Below the pieces are notes generated by a model. It made no database searches and was not told the origin of the DNA. It worked only from the letters and a program-made list of their open reading frames with translations. DNA of 64,000 bases from Branchiostoma belcheri (lineage: Eukaryota; Chordata; Leptocardii; Amphioxiformes; Branchiostomatidae), in NCBI RefSeq assembly GCF_001625305.1, contig NW_017803943.1:1693989-1757988 (forward strand), in the 5' to 3' direction. Position numbers and translations under genes: made by a program. Positions within the stretch are counted from its first letter, which is position 1, and the number at the start of each line of letters is the position of its first letter. Positions 20,790-33,029 of this stretch are shown piece by piece.

Positions 20790-21111
20790 TAAATTGTATC
20801 TCGGCCTACATAAAGGTCCCGTTCCACTCTGTGCAGAGCATAGGAGTGGCGCCCATCTCAATTTCTGTAGCCCTTCTGCCACACAATTTTGCAAGCACTA
20901 TGACAGGGGCCTGTTAGGGGCTAGCCCGCTGGTAGTCTTGTGTTTGACCTTCCCATACTATTTTTCCTCATAGATGCTGAGTGTTAAGCAGAGAAAGCAG
21001 CATGTACCATTTTAAAAGTTCTTGGTAGGACCCGGCCGGGGTTTGAACTCACGACATCGATATCCCGGTTACAAAGCGAGCACTCTACAAATGTACCTGA
21101 TTGAGCTATTG
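20790..21111 (-). mobile_element. tRNA-derived SINE with tRNA-like head
   Basis: On the minus strand 21111-21026 reads TAGCTCAATCAGG (A box), then GAGTTCAAACCCCGG (B box) and a terminal CCGGGTCCTACC, followed by a non-tRNA body. It is too degenerate for a working tRNA gene. The right version keeps the body (~38290-38500) but has a (GT)n run in place of the head. Confidence 0.65.
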
Positions 21112-21132
21112 CACAGTATATCTCGGCTCTCG

Positions 21133-21135
<3 letters not shown>

Positions 21136-21218
<83 letters not shown>

Positions 21219-21240
21219 TGTGTGTGTGTGTGTGGTGGGG
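21136..21240. repeat. (GT)n microsatellite upstream of methyltransferase
   Basis: A long GT run in the inferred 5' intron. Counterpart at 38504-38590. Confidence 0.95.
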
Positions 21241-21347
21241 GGGGGGGTTGGGTGGGTTTGTGGGTGCGTGCGTTTTTGAAATAGTATACTCTTTTATCTG
21301 AACACAGTGCGTGTGTTTTAGTGTACCCTTTTATCTGAACACAGAAA

Positions 21348-22499
21348 ATGGATACGACAAAGCCCGAGTTCTATTCTAAGAACCGCTCCTTTCAGCACGA
21401 CCTTGGAGTTGAGGTTCTCCAGTACCACATGAGGTGGGAGGAAGGCGACACAGTTCTGGACGCGGGATGTGGAACGGGAGAAATCTGCAAGTACATCTCC
21501 CAACAGCCAGGGGTCGCTTCTGTGGTGGGCGTTGATGTGTCACCTGACTTTGTTAGGTATAACCTGATTTCGAAATTCACAAATGATATATAACACAATG
21601 GCCGAAAACCCACCTGAAGTTGTAGGTATTGTTTTTTTTGTCTGTATATGTGTGTGTATGTGTGTGTACATGTGTGTGTGTGTGTGTGCGCGCGCGTGTG
21701 CGTGCCTGTGTGTGTTTCCGCATACTTGTGGTCAGCATAACTTAAGAATGCCTTTATGGATTGTGATGAATTTGCTACGTTGGTAGGTCTTAGGAAGACA
21801 AAGGTCAAGGTCAAATTCGTTTTTTGGGATTTCCAGTGAGACGTTATAGACATAAAGGTAACAATTTACCACGGGTTGAACAGTTTTTTAAATTTATTTC
21901 TACACAGGTATGCCAGTCAGCACAACTCCTCACCAGACGTGCTCTACCAGGTGTCTGATATCACTGATGCGTCAACAATTAAGCCTGAGTTGCGAGGTGC
22001 CTTCAGTAAAGTAGTTTCTCTCCAAGTGCTACACTGGGTGCAAGACAAGGTTACTGCGCTAAAAGTGTTGCATTCTTGCCTAAAGCCTGGGGGAGAAATG
22101 TTATTGTGGTTCAATACTAATGCGAGCAAATTCTGCCGAATCCTCCTGGGTATGGCCTCCCACCCCAAGTGGCAAATCTACTTGACAGATTTCGAGCTGA
22201 ATGTGTTTCCGTGGCCTTCTAGCGATATCGTAAAGGATCGCCACAGCAGCCTCCTTTTGGAGGAGTGCGGTTTCGAAGTCCTTTCTTGTGATCTAAAAGA
22301 ACATCTGCACCCTTTTAATTCTAAGAAACAATTTAGGAATGCTGTGGGTGCCTGTTTGGGCCATCTTTGCTACATCCCACAAGACAAACACGAGGAATTC
22401 TTGAACGACGTAGAAAAGATGACGAGAGATATCAACTTTGTTTCAGACAATTACAAAGTAACCAATGAGTGTCAGGTTGTCTACGCTCGAAAGTTGTAG
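21348..22499 (+). CDS. Class I SAM methyltransferase, JHAMT-like, left version (266 aa)
   Basis: Two coding exons, 21348-21556 and 21908-22499, join in phase (AG|G). Motif I is VLDAGCGTGE (36-45), with GVDVSP after it, LHWVQDK and LKPGGEMLLWF in the fold's later strands, and a C-terminal FPWPSSD...LCYIPQDKHEEFL part. This arrangement fits the juvenile-hormone-acid methyltransferase-like group of small-molecule O-methyltransferases. Lancelets make no known juvenile hormone, so the substrate is open. The protein differs from the right version much more than the neighbouring genes do, mostly in the last ~85 residues. Confidence 0.85.
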
Positions 22500-22584
22500 G
22501 TTAACAGTGGCGTTTCCGAGAAATAGGGTGAAGGACCAAACAATTAGTAAGTGTTGTAGTTGAAACAGTACTTATATTTTTCAG

Positions 22585-22775
22585 TCCTGTCATAGCGGAC
22601 TGAGAGGTTTCTGGGTTCGAACCCTTGGTAGGGCCTAATGCTGTGCCTTGGATGAATGTTTCAGCACTAGAAATTATTTAATGTGAACTCGTATGTCACT
22701 TTCACCATGATATCTAATGATGAAGATACATGAATAAAGCTTCATTCTTTCATTCATTCATTCATTCGTTCAATC
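22585..22775 (+). mobile_element. Truncated SINE with (ATTC)n tail, left version only
   Basis: A B-box-like GGGTTCGAACCC is followed by a body and a CATTCATTCATTC tail with AATAAA. Absent after the right-version methyltransferase. Confidence 0.55.
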
Positions 22776-22974
22776 ATTTCATGATCATAGAGGCTAGACA
22801 AAGAAGTGCTGTTTTTACTAGTAAAATGTCTGCTATAAGTGTGATCTAGTCAGGCAAGGGACCAGGGCATGTGAACTGCTTTGAAGCCATTGAAACGCCT
22901 ACACCCGTTGGTGCACTATTAGCATTAATGATTCCAAGTGGGAGATTTGACATTCGGCATTCGGGAGATTTCTA

Positions 22975-23720
22975 CCTGTGTGGGTAGTACCTAGTGTGCA
23001 CTTACGTAAAGATGACGCACGTAAATACACAAATAGCTCCCCTCATTAAGGAATAGGGGTCAGCACCAAGACAGCTTACCCGAAGACTTAATTGGCCTGT
23101 TGTGGGCGTATGGATGATACATAGTGTGTATGTGTTTGCGTACGAATGGCGTATAGCCACAAATTGCTCCATTCATGAAGGAATAAGGATCAACACCAAG
23201 GACAGGTCTGCTTGAAGACTTGATTCGTTGTGGGTGTGTGGATAAGTAACTTAGTCTTTCGTGACGTAAACCACAAATTGCTCCTTTCACGAAGGTATAG
23301 CGATCAGCACCAAGGACAGATCTGAAGGAAGACTTGATTGATTCGTTAAGTGTGTGTGTGTGTTCACCAAAAGATGACGTCAAGGCACAAATAACTCTGT
23401 TCACGAAGGAATAGTGATCAGCACCAAGGACATCTCTGCCGGAAGTCTTAATTGATCAGTTGTGGGTGTGTGGATGGTACCTAGTGTGTGTGTGTGTGTG
23501 TGTGAATACGACGTAAAGCCAAGATAGCTCTGTTCATGAAGGAATAATTATCAGCACCAAGGACAGGTCTGCTGAGAGACTTCATTCGTCGTGCATGTGT
23601 GTGTATGTGTGTGGATTGTACTTAGCGTGTTTGTGTTGATGTGAAGATGACGTAAAGAAACAAATCGCTCTGTTCATGAAGGAATAATGATCAGCACCAA
23701 GGACAGGTCTGCTCAGAGAT
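22975..23720. repeat. Satellite array, ~110-140-bp unit, left version
   Basis: About six units, each with GATCAGCACCAAGGACAG, GACTTGATTNGTTGTGGGTG and AAGATGACGTAA, and short GTGT runs between. It lies downstream of the methyltransferase, as at 39900-41020 in the right version. Confidence 0.9.
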
Positions 23721-24100
23721 TTGTTTCCATGCAGCCGCTGGCCGGAATCTGTTTTCCAGGCACATAGTAGAAGTGATGGGCCTGTCAAACGCTGGAGAAA
23801 TGGGTCCTTAAATATCTTACGCCGAAGGGCGACTATACTTCTCAAATACAGATGAACAAACCCTGCAGTTTAATTTTCTTTTGCCAGGGGGCACTCTAGT
23901 ACCGCGCATAGATACTGCAGCTTACGTATACAACCGTCCGTTCTAAAGCTGCATGGGCGGCGTCAAGCACATTTAATTTATCCTTCAGGTATTTTGTGCG
24001 CTTCAAGTACCAAACGTTACATCACACTTATATACATCAAAAGCAGGCTTTTAATAGAGGTAAAGTGAGTAAATTGCATCCTAAAACAGCCATTGAGGCA
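23721..24100. other. Non-coding, contains dispersed lancelet repeat
   Basis: Contains TTACGCCGAAGGGCGACTAT as also seen near 41125 and 7222. No gene. Confidence 0.6.
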
Positions 24101-25826
24101 ATAACAAAAACGTTGGATTGCCTCAACGTTCAATTAGGGCATTGACGTAACTGCAATATTCTCAAATGTACAAAACATACATCTCAAATTCCCGTTTGGG
24201 ATATTACATAAACATTGTTATCGTTTCTAAATGACATTTTTCTCAAATTAATTCGGAGATTATTATTTATTGCATGTGCATATAGCTTTATCTATATTTG
24301 CATTTGTCTCATCGCTACAAAATCAAATACTAGTTCGTCGCGCTCCTAACAACGAAAGGAAAACAAAGACAGGTATTTCTATTATGCGAGAGGTTGTATT
24401 TATGAAACCATCCCTGCGTGGTTGACATATGCTTTTTTTTTCTCAGATATGAAAGAGATGTATAATAGAATGGATACCCTTAAGGTTTATACAAGGTTTA
24501 GACAGGTTATCGTGCCAGCGGTTTTATACTTCAGAAACTTACATGTAGGTCCGTGCATGAAACTGTACATGGATAGATATCGCTTCTGATCTAGGCCCCC
24601 CTAGCAGCTTTCTTTGCTACTGCATCGGTACTTTTTTTCTTTGTTCTAGATATAAAAGTGACAGCGAGGTTGTGTGTTGGTAGGACCGTCCCAAAGAGGG
24701 TCAAGGTGGCTGAAAAAGGGAGAAAGATGAGCCAGAGAGTTAGTAGTGTCCGTTTAAAAATGTTACGTTTGTGTGCATGTCTGGAATACAGAATATCAGG
24801 TACAGCAAACTTCTCACGGTTTCAAGTATACATACACACGCAAACGTTTACAGAATATTTTATGCAAACATCTGTCCGCAATCAAACATAAAACGAACTC
24901 AAACATAGCTTTTAAAAACTTATTTTGGGCTTTAATTGGTGGACTTGAAACGACACCGAAATTCGGTAACGTACTTTCCCCATTCTAAGTATTTTTGTCC
25001 GGTCATACACCAAGACATTACAATAATGAACAATCCCCCGTTCACTGCACCATGCATGCAAGAACGCAACACGTAATCTCCAAGCAGATCGTTTGGTGGC
25101 TGCAAGACAGTGTCAAATTGGCAAGACTTCAAATGGGCAAGACAGTCTTAAAGTCAGTATCCATTTGCCAGCCGAACTTGGCTGGGGTAAAATGATACCA
25201 ATACAAAAGCAATCTCTATAAAATGCCTAATAAAACACTAAAAAATAAACCGAAGTCTAAATTTCTGCTTGGAGAGAACCCACAACAAGAAGTTAACTAG
25301 AAAGGTAACATTTGCAAAGCAAAAGCGTAATGTTTACCTTCGCATATGGTCTGCTCTGTTAATTCTTACTCAAACACATTCATACAGATGTCTAAATCCC
25401 TCTTGCTATGGAATTGCAATATGATGTAACCCAACGCCAGTTACCTTGGTGATAGACTGTCTGGTTCAGGTCATTGACCTTTTTTGCTTGGAGAAGAGGA
25501 AACAGCAGAAACAATATGTTTTCCTTCGGTAAACATGAAAACAGGATTTTTCTCTAGGTGTTGAGGTCTAGATCTTGCCTACGATTGTACGATCTACAGT
25601 AAAGTCGAAAATTTTTTGTTGGAACGGGCGAAAATTCATGCGTGCGTGGATGTCATCCATATAATCAAATCGACATGGCCTTACTGTAATCTATTGATAA
25701 AGCCAGTAACACTGCGTGGGGTGCATAGACGTCGGTTCATATCCGCTCTATCCGCATCGGCACCACGCTTGGCAGGGTAATAAACCTAATAGATACATGC
25801 TAGCTATTGACAAAACTGACTGCGTC

Positions 25827-25859
25827 ATGTTGACGTCAGCGCTTATGCAACGTCAACAT
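25827..25859. promoter_or_regulatory. CRE-containing inverted repeat
   Basis: ATGTTGACGT and ACGTCAACAT form a perfect 10-bp inverted repeat with a 13-bp centre, including TGACGTCA. It is unchanged at 42868-42900. Function unknown. Confidence 0.4.
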
Positions 25860-26009
25860 ATGGTGCCACAAAACGAAGTAAGACAAGGGATGCGGCTTAC
25901 GTTAATTAGATAGATCGTATGTACCATAAGCATCTACTCTCGCTGCTGTCTAACTCCATAACCAATACAAATTTGGTGCCAAACGGTTATATTAGCTAGC
26001 TGACGTTTG

Positions 26010-26160
26010 ATAAAGGCATCCAATACAATTCAGGGTGGTAAAACAAAAGATATTATTAATGAGGAAATCTGTCTGATATTGGAACTTACTGCTATTTCAT
26101 AGCACATTTCGTCATAATTTCATATATGTGGACTAGAAAGTTTGAAATAGCCCACAATCA
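26010..26160. repeat. Dispersed repeat with GGCATCCAAT start
   Basis: Related stretches at ~43045-43190, 50941-51085 and, weakly, 55724-55800 share GGCATCCA, TTCAGGG and GGAAATCTGTCTGATATTG words. Confidence 0.55.
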
Positions 26161-26781
26161 ACCTTCGAAAGGAGTCCCTATATTTGGTACCGCCAATAAG
26201 TAAAAAGGCACTCGATGCTAAAAATTTTCTATCTATTTTACCTGTATATACATGTAAAGATTATCAAAATGTTATAATGATAAAAATCTTATATGATTAT
26301 TGCTTATCAATATCATTATAGCAAGATGCTAACATTCATTTGGTACTGTTTGAGAAAGGCAAAGTTTTTTTCTTTCAATGTAGATAAACAAAGAACTCAG
26401 CTTATATTTGATGTCGTTCCCTAATATAGACCGGAAAAACGTCATTTACGTTGTTGAGATCTCACATCAAAGTTTAATAGCTTTTTAAACGTGCTTCTTT
26501 TACATTTGATACCCCGGTCACACAAAGAAGTATTTGTGTACGACACTGTATTACGTCATGTATACAGTTCCGGTCACTGGCTTTTTATAGCGTAGTCTTA
26601 CACGTGCTATCTTTCTTTAAAATCAATGGTCTGGGGGCAAAGGAATTGTTTTGATATGATAAATGATTTATTAAGTAATGATGTCATAATCTCAAAAGAG
26701 ACGTCTCAAAAAATTAATACACTCAAGAGGCGTGAACTTTTATTGGAAGAAATATGCGTTTTTATCGATTCTTTTATCGAT

Positions 26782-26801
26782 NNNNNNNNNNNNNNNNNNN
26801 N
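26782..26801. other. Assembly gap (20 N)
   Basis: Twenty unknown bases lie exactly at the border between the two versions of the duplicated block. Confidence 0.99.
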
Positions 26802-27562
26802 AAGCCACAATTTAAGAAGGCCACAGCAAGTAAATTTTATTCATGACACCCACATGCACATTGATTTTTAACTGATGATGAAAAAAGAAATGTTTTTCTT
26901 CAGCAAGTCACAAAAATATTGAAAATAAGAATTCAAAACTATTTTGTGTGGTAGTCTTCATTGTACTTGTACATGTAAGAGTCACGAGTGTAGTTGTATC
27001 AGTGAAAATACATTTGTAGTTCTGTAGATCGATGTAGAAGTGACGTGTCTAGTGTGATAGCCTTGGCAGATTATGCCTTCTTCTAACTGCTTTAATCTGA
27101 ACTGTTTATGAGTTTCAGACTTACCGTGATGTAGCACAAAAAAAGTTGAAACCAACATGCAGGGTCAGATGTGCTGTGGGTAGAAACCACACAGGACTAT
27201 CTAACTCTCATGAGGGCTCAATGAAAATTTACAAAAAAATTCCAATAGTTTCCAATAGAAATTGTATAATACTGTATGGTATGTAGGCCTGTGTGATTAC
27301 TTCTGTGTGTGTGACAGTAAACATTGTTGTCAGTTTGTATTTTGTTCTTTGTGTTGATGCATTTGTGTATGTATGGTGAGCAGTGCATGTGTTTTCATGT
27401 GCTAGTATCAGACCATCAATGAAGTCAAGAATGAGAACTTTATAATTATATCTTATATGGTGAGTGAGTGAGTGAGTGAGTGAGTGAGTGAGTGAGTGAG
27501 TCAGTCAGTCAGTCAGTCAGTCAGTCAATGAGTCAGTGAATGAGTCAGTGAGTGTGTGATGG

Positions 27563-27672
27563 TTATAATAATAACTTTATTGCACAACAGTTGTACATGG
27601 TACAAAGTATGGCAAAACTTATCTACAAACTTAACTATGGACTAAACTAACTAATACAGGAGTGTTTATTTG
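27563..27672. mobile_element. ~100-bp insertion, right version only
   Basis: TAATAATAACTTTATTGCAC leads into sequence missing from the left version (~10880-10890). The AAT-rich end looks like the tail of a non-LTR retroelement on the minus strand. Weakly supported. Confidence 0.4.
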
Positions 27673-28739
27673 GCAGAGCCGATGCATTCAGCAGAATATA
27701 GAGTCTATTTTATTGTGTAATGTGTTAAAGTTGGAAGTTTATACTTTTGGGAAATAAGTATAGAATTAGTACTTTATAATTATATCTAATATGGTGAGTG
27801 ACCAGGTCAGTGATGGTTACATGTGTTGGCAGATGCATTCAGCAGAATATAGTATTTTCCTGTATAATGTGTTAAAGTTGATTGTTTATACTTTTTTTCA
27901 GTTGGCTTTAGCAAGCCAAATTTGATTCCATTGTGTATATAGCATGCAAGATTTAGAAATAACTAGAAGCAATATATACATAGCAGTTATAGCCAGAGTT
28001 TAATGTTGGATATAATGAGTTGTTGAGGTAGGATCATGAAATGTGGTGGCCATGTTAGAGGGGGGGGGGGCTGTACAGTTTCAAAAACTTTCAATCTTTG
28101 CTAAGAAGTGAAGCAATGAAGCGTGACTGTTAGACCTTTGAAAATAGATGGATAGATGTATCCTGACTGTCTAACATAATTAGCAGTGCAGCCAATGATA
28201 GCATGGCAATTAGTGAATCAACCAATGAGAGAGTGGCTGCATGTCTAGCAAATATTTGTATTGTAATGTTTTGATGTAAATTATTAGATCAGTCTTTTGG
28301 TGCATAGGAGACAATAATGTCACATAATATATCAGAAACACCTGGAAACAACATCAAATGTAAAGTTTACATCAATTTTAAGCCATCATATGGGAGAGAA
28401 ATGTGATATAGACAGAGGGAATACTTTGGGAGTTCACAAACTATATGGACATAAAACATTTAGATGTGATCAAATCATAATCCTTACGTAATTGATTATA
28501 CTTTATAAAACTTTTTCATAAGTTATAACCTTCATTTAACCTTGAAATTTACAAAGTTTACTCAGACTCATTAAGGTCAGAACTTCCACTGCTTGTAACA
28601 GCAGGTTAAAAAATTTAGGGAAGCTCATATACAGTGTATTGGATGCAGTCTGAATATGAAACAGCATACCATTCAACTCACTCAATGCTGAGGGGTTTCA
28701 AGACATGAAACTGATAGATTTTGCTAGGACACACCAGGG

Positions 28740-29250
28740 CCATCTTGTAGTGACAAAACTGATTCCTTATGGTGTGATTGGGCTGCAGGCCTAATCACAG
28801 AGAATTTTGATGTAGTAATCCACCGTGACTTCTGCCCGACATGTACAGAAGAGAGGTCATAGCATGTCTCTGCATGGCAAGGACGTTTTCTGGTTTTCTT
28901 CTGCATGTAAGGGCTGATCTCGGACACTTACCTTGTGAACAAGGCAACTCAGGAAAAAATCTCCAGTGATGTCTGCACCCAAAATGAAAGAGACGTCCTT
29001 CGGTACGTTACCGTGACAAGTGCGATCTTGAAGACGGTGAGTGCGGCCGGCATCTTCCACAACACAGGTCGACGCTGGTGAACAGCCCTCATGACAGATT
29101 GATGGAGCAAGTAGCGCATGTCACACGGGAAATAAAGGAACTCAAACTAGCGCTGGCATGCTTGCAGGAGGAGCACAGGAGGTTCGCCTTTTGCCAACAC
29201 AAAGGGTACTCCCCTAGTCTTTTGAAGACAAATAGCAAAATCTAAGTCTT
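28740..29250 (+). other. Right-version-specific block with an 80-codon open stretch
   Basis: It replaces different sequence in the left intron. From ~28990 a frame without start codon reads to a stop near 29245 and includes the coiled-coil-like LMEQVAHVTREIKELKLALA. It may be a fragment of an inserted or retroposed gene. I do not recognise the family. Confidence 0.3.
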
Positions 29251-29441
29251 GTAACAGAGTAACGGGCATCTAAATGTTGTTACAGGCATCTAAATGTCCT
29301 CTATTTCACATTTCTACTCCTTAATGAGGTGCCTTATGGTAAACTGCAAATTTGATGTTGTTACCATTGGTGTGGGTGGGTGCGTGTGTTTGTGGTGTTA
29401 GTGTGTGTGTGTGCATTAGCATGTGTTTGTCGGAGGCTTAC

Positions 29442-32403
29442 CGGATCCCTGAACTGTTCGTTGACCTGCCGTATGATCGGCAGTGTGTCCTCTAGCCGTG
29501 ATGACATCTCGTCTGCGTTTATGTCGCCCAATCCCAGCAAGCCACCGATCTGGTCGCAAACAACACGCATTGCTTTACCGTAGTATATCTTGTGACTTGT
29601 CTAACATTATATTATATATTTATAGGAAGCTTGATGATTTTAAAGCCAGTCTCAAGAGCAGAGGCCAGTATTATTTTCTAAAAGAAATTGTATTTTTATT
29701 GATACAAAATCAACCAAATTTGTAAAATCTAGTTACAGATCATCTAGGAATTGAATCATTTATAATCCAGTAACTGAGTAGTGCCCCTCCATGCAGACCC
29801 ATGTGGGTTTTAATGGGATAATGGCTGAAGATCTTCAGTGCAGCTGATTCAGAAAAATAGTATTTTCAGAACCAGAACAATCGCTTCTGCTCTTGAAACT
29901 GTCTTTAATGGCAGGTACTGTAGAATTTGACTGATCAAAACAAGTCTTCTCACCTGATGTATGAATGGTGTAATCTGTGACTTTAACCTGAGCAGCTTGC
30001 CAAGACCCTTCTCAACGACCGCGGGAAACGACAAGAGGCGTAACGTGTGGCCGGTCGGCGCCGTGTCAAAAACGACAGCCGAGAAATTCATCCCCTTCAC
30101 CAATCTGTCGGACAGTTGATAACCTTATTAACGTATGTTAACATCGCAACCAATCGTTCACAATCAAGATAATTTTGAAAGAACAAATACTCAGTATCTA
30201 GAAGACAACCATTTATTTGCATAGAACTGTCAGAAACTGTGACTTGCCATTTGATGTTATTTATGTATCTTTATGTGAAAATGAATAAATGTACAACGTG
30301 TGAATTGGAGCGAGTCATGTTTTCATTTACACTGTTTTTGTTGACTCCATGAGTTAAGTTTCATCAGGTTGGTACATGTAAGACACAGATCGTTAAGGTA
30401 GTGCTGCTGAGGACCTCTGACCTCATGACTTCTGCATAACTCATGGCCTCGTCCACACCCGGAAAGGCTGTCAGTAACTCCTGCATCATGGCCTTCCCTA
30501 CACCCAAGGCGCCACCTAGTGGGGGGAGGGGGAAGTACAATCAGTGAAGGAGGCCATTTTTTAAATATCTGTTGATATTTCTACACTCAAACACAGTATT
30601 ATCAAATCTTGAAATATCAGGGCTCGAAATCCTTTTTTGGTTACATGCAAAATTGCATGTTGGCAAAATATCTACATGCAATTCTAAAATCTACATGCAA
30701 AATTGAAGTTAATTCAGCCTTCAGTCTTCTGAGAGAGGTTCACTACATTGTTATTGGTGGAGTACATGTACCTTCAGCCTGATCCTCAAAAAAGTCGTCA
30801 GGTAATTCGGACATCCCCAGATTCGGGTCAATTTCCTGGAACAGAAAAAATACTTAAGACTAGTATCAGATACATGTACAGGTTCAACAATACAATTTGT
30901 TCAATAAAGTAGACTAATATATATAAAGTAATTGCTAAATTTAAGCCCCACAAAAATCAATTTTCAGAAAGTAAATTACTAAATTCAAACACGTTACCCA
31001 ATATAAATGGCTAAACCTCTGTATCTGTATACAGTACCCAGTATAACTGCCCCTCGGTGTAACACACCAGCTTCGCAGGCAAGCGGTGCAGCGGCAGCTG
31101 GCTACATTACACCGAACGAGCTGCTAAACCTAGACTTTGCACATCTAACTCTTAAAGTTTAAAAGATTAAAGCTTTCTAGTGATAAAGTCCCCACTATAC
31201 TCAGTGGCACTGAGTTCCACTCTACAATAGTTCAAATTCAAGGAAGACTTCTGCTTGGAGATATAGAAATTAGGCAGTAGAACCCACCATTGCAAACAGG
31301 TTCTCAAAGCCGTTGACTTTTGTTGGGATTTTGGAGAACTTCTGGTCGAAGGCGTCGGAGATGTTGTGTGCAGGATCCGTGGAGATGATGAGGACACGCT
31401 CACGCACCTTTGCCAGCTGGATGGCCAGGCTACAGCTGTTGGTATGTAACAGTGGCGGGTTTATAGGTGCTACCAACTGACTTGGCCGAGGGGTCTAGAC
31501 CTTTTAGCTGATTCAGTAGGAGCGTCGAATTGTATACCGGTGCCCGGGGCCGTGGGTTTGAACCTCGGCCCGGGACCAGAAGGTTTTTTTAATGTTTCTA
31601 CTGCTTGCCCTGTGTTTCTTACAGGTACAACAGTTTCTCTCATTTAATATTTACCTATTCACCTAGACACCAAAAACCTTACAGCAGGGATAAAACTCCC
31701 TGAATTGCAAAAAGTTTGTGTACACAAATAAAAAATTGCAACGGACGAGACAGGCAAAATATAACATCCCTCTTATAGTTATACATACAATGTAATACAT
31801 GTTACAGGAAACTGAAATTGCTTGCCTAGAGGATAAATTGGGGGTGATACAAATTATCAAATGCTGTAATACTAGTATATAGTTTCTAACATTAGCACAA
31901 CAAAAACGGTCACTACAGGCTGTACGTGTACATTTACGTTACGCTTTACACCACGAAAATTTATAAATAGGTTTATCCCGGAAGTACTTTATCCCGCGAA
32001 CGCAGCATGCATGTGTACGTCAAATTCAGACGATTAAACTTTATCGTTTCACATTCTCAAACCCTCAGCTGTGGTCATCAACTGTTTCCGTGCTTTAGTT
32101 ACTTTCAAAAGTTCATATTTTTACGATAAAAACAGTTTATGAGCTATGATACTGATTATAGGGACACGTCATCTTCCAGACTGTTTCGGACCGGTTGTTT
32201 AAAAATCGCCCCCCTCCCCCATGACGTTTTGCTACTAAAACTTGCCCTTACCTGCACGTAGTCTTCCCTACACCGCCTTTTCCGCCGACGAATATCCACT
32301 TGAGTGACTTCTGCTCCACTACGTTGCGTAGGGAAGGGTCTAAAGCCTCAAAATCATCCAGAACGGCATCCTGATCCGCGTTGGTGCTGTTGGCGGTCGC
32401 CAT
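29442..32403 (-). CDS. ASNA1: GET3/ASNA1, right version (exons 1-6 only, cut by gap)
   Basis: Exons 32252-32403, 31288-31435, 30772-30835, 30422-30515, 29954-30104 and 29442-29549 have the same lengths and phases as in the complete gene and keep Walker A, DPAHN and DTAPTGHT. Coding differences are a few percent and mostly silent. Exons 7 and 8 (CRMC motif and C-terminus) are missing because the contig begins inside intron 6 at the N gap, not because of mutation. A SINE sits just before the exon 2 acceptor. Most likely the second allele of the gene at 8056-15460. Confidence 0.93.
31453..31633 (+). mobile_element. tRNA-headed SINE in ASNA1 intron 1, right version only
   Basis: A tRNA-like head has an A-box-like TAGCTGATTCAGTAGG and a B-box GGGTTTGAACC (31554-31564), followed by a T-run and body. 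It is flanked by GGTATGTAACAG (31441-31452) and GGTACAACAG (31624-31633), a likely target-site duplication. The left version has none of it. Its edge lies ~17 bp from the exon 2 boundary. Confidence 0.7.
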
Positions 32404-32407
32404 CTTG
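32396..32407 (-). promoter_or_regulatory. TISU/YY1-type start element, right version
   Basis: Same CAAGATGGCGAC around the start codon as in the left version. The ETS-like pair is at 32428-32449. Confidence 0.55.
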
Positions 32408-32449
32408 TTGTGACTATCTATGGCTACACTTCCGTGATGTGTCGGAAGG

Positions 32450-33029
32450 TGGCGCTAAAGAAGAGTGTCATGTGTGGGACAACTTGCAAGCAAATGCAGC
32501 ATACTTCAGTCTATTTAACCCCTCCCCATTCCAAAATGGACTGTTTCATATCAACCTTTTCCACCCAGTACATATCAGTATCAATCAGTGTTTCTAAATA
32601 TTGTTATCGAAACCTCCATGCTTTTCGTTGTTTTAAAAGAGACACCATGTAATTCTTTAAGGGTAACAAATATTCTCAAAAACCCCAATTTTGAGATTTT
32701 TAATAAAAGAAAATTTGATAAAAGAATAAGATCGAAGTAAAATTATAGTAAATTGGTACAATATGCCATACTAATAAGATACTTCAAAATAATACAATAA
32801 ACTAATGAAGAACTGGCCTCTTGCTATCGTAACACAGTTAGTGTAGCAGAACTTCGGGTTTGGTGAGCTGGACATTGCAATTGAGGATCCTATTTGCATA
32901 ATCAATTTGAAACGTTTACAATTCGTCGTTCCTAAAGGCGAAGGTATGAGATCGTGGAACTCTAGTAGTTATATTTCACTCCATACCATGATGTCGATGA
33001 AATATATTGTTTTTATGAATTATTTTCTA
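32450..33029. other. Intergenic, ASNA1 to Kelch, right version
   Basis: Non-coding, alignable to 15513-16104 with indels. Confidence 0.6.

Larger units (their letters stand above)
9178..26781. repeat. Left version of a ~17.5-kb duplicated block
   Basis: From 9178 onward this sequence is matched by 26802 onward. It ends at 26781, at the same base that continues at 43875/43876 in the right version. Gene order, orientation and intron positions are the same. Exons differ by a few percent, introns by many indels. Confidence 0.93.
24101..26781. other. Non-coding tail of the left version
   Basis: No reading frame survives comparison of the two versions: frames are broken by indels, for example in the T-run near 24430. 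A core (~24110-24260) is almost identical in the right version. Contains a dispersed repeat at 25437-25545, an inverted repeat at 25827-25859 and another dispersed repeat at ~26010-26160. Confidence 0.7.

Noticed and set aside
21026-21111. Functional tRNA gene
   Set aside because: A and B boxes are recognisable but the stems do not pair well and a SINE body follows. The same holds for 31480-31580 and 22600-22630.
21022-21301. Cys/Val repeat proteins over (GT)n and (CA)n runs
   Set aside because: These are translations of dinucleotide microsatellites. The same holds at 16602, 33523 and 38504.
22975-23720. CRISPR-like array
   Set aside because: The units are long, diverged tandem satellite repeats in animal DNA, without uniform short repeats and unique spacers.
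24773-24988. Small genes in the non-coding tails (also 41576-41899 and 42757-43002)
   Set aside because: The frames are broken by indels or stops in the other version, and there is no recognisable domain.
26626-26871. Frame running across the N gap
   Set aside because: It joins unrelated contig ends through unknown bases.
30621-30760. Complete hAT-type element in ASNA1 intron 3, right version
   Set aside because: One CAGGGCTCGAAAT end is visible, but I could not find a matching second end or a duplication.
8056-32403. Two tandem ASNA1 genes
   Set aside because: The second is cut exactly at the N gap and differs like an allele. One locus in two haplotypes is the simpler reading.
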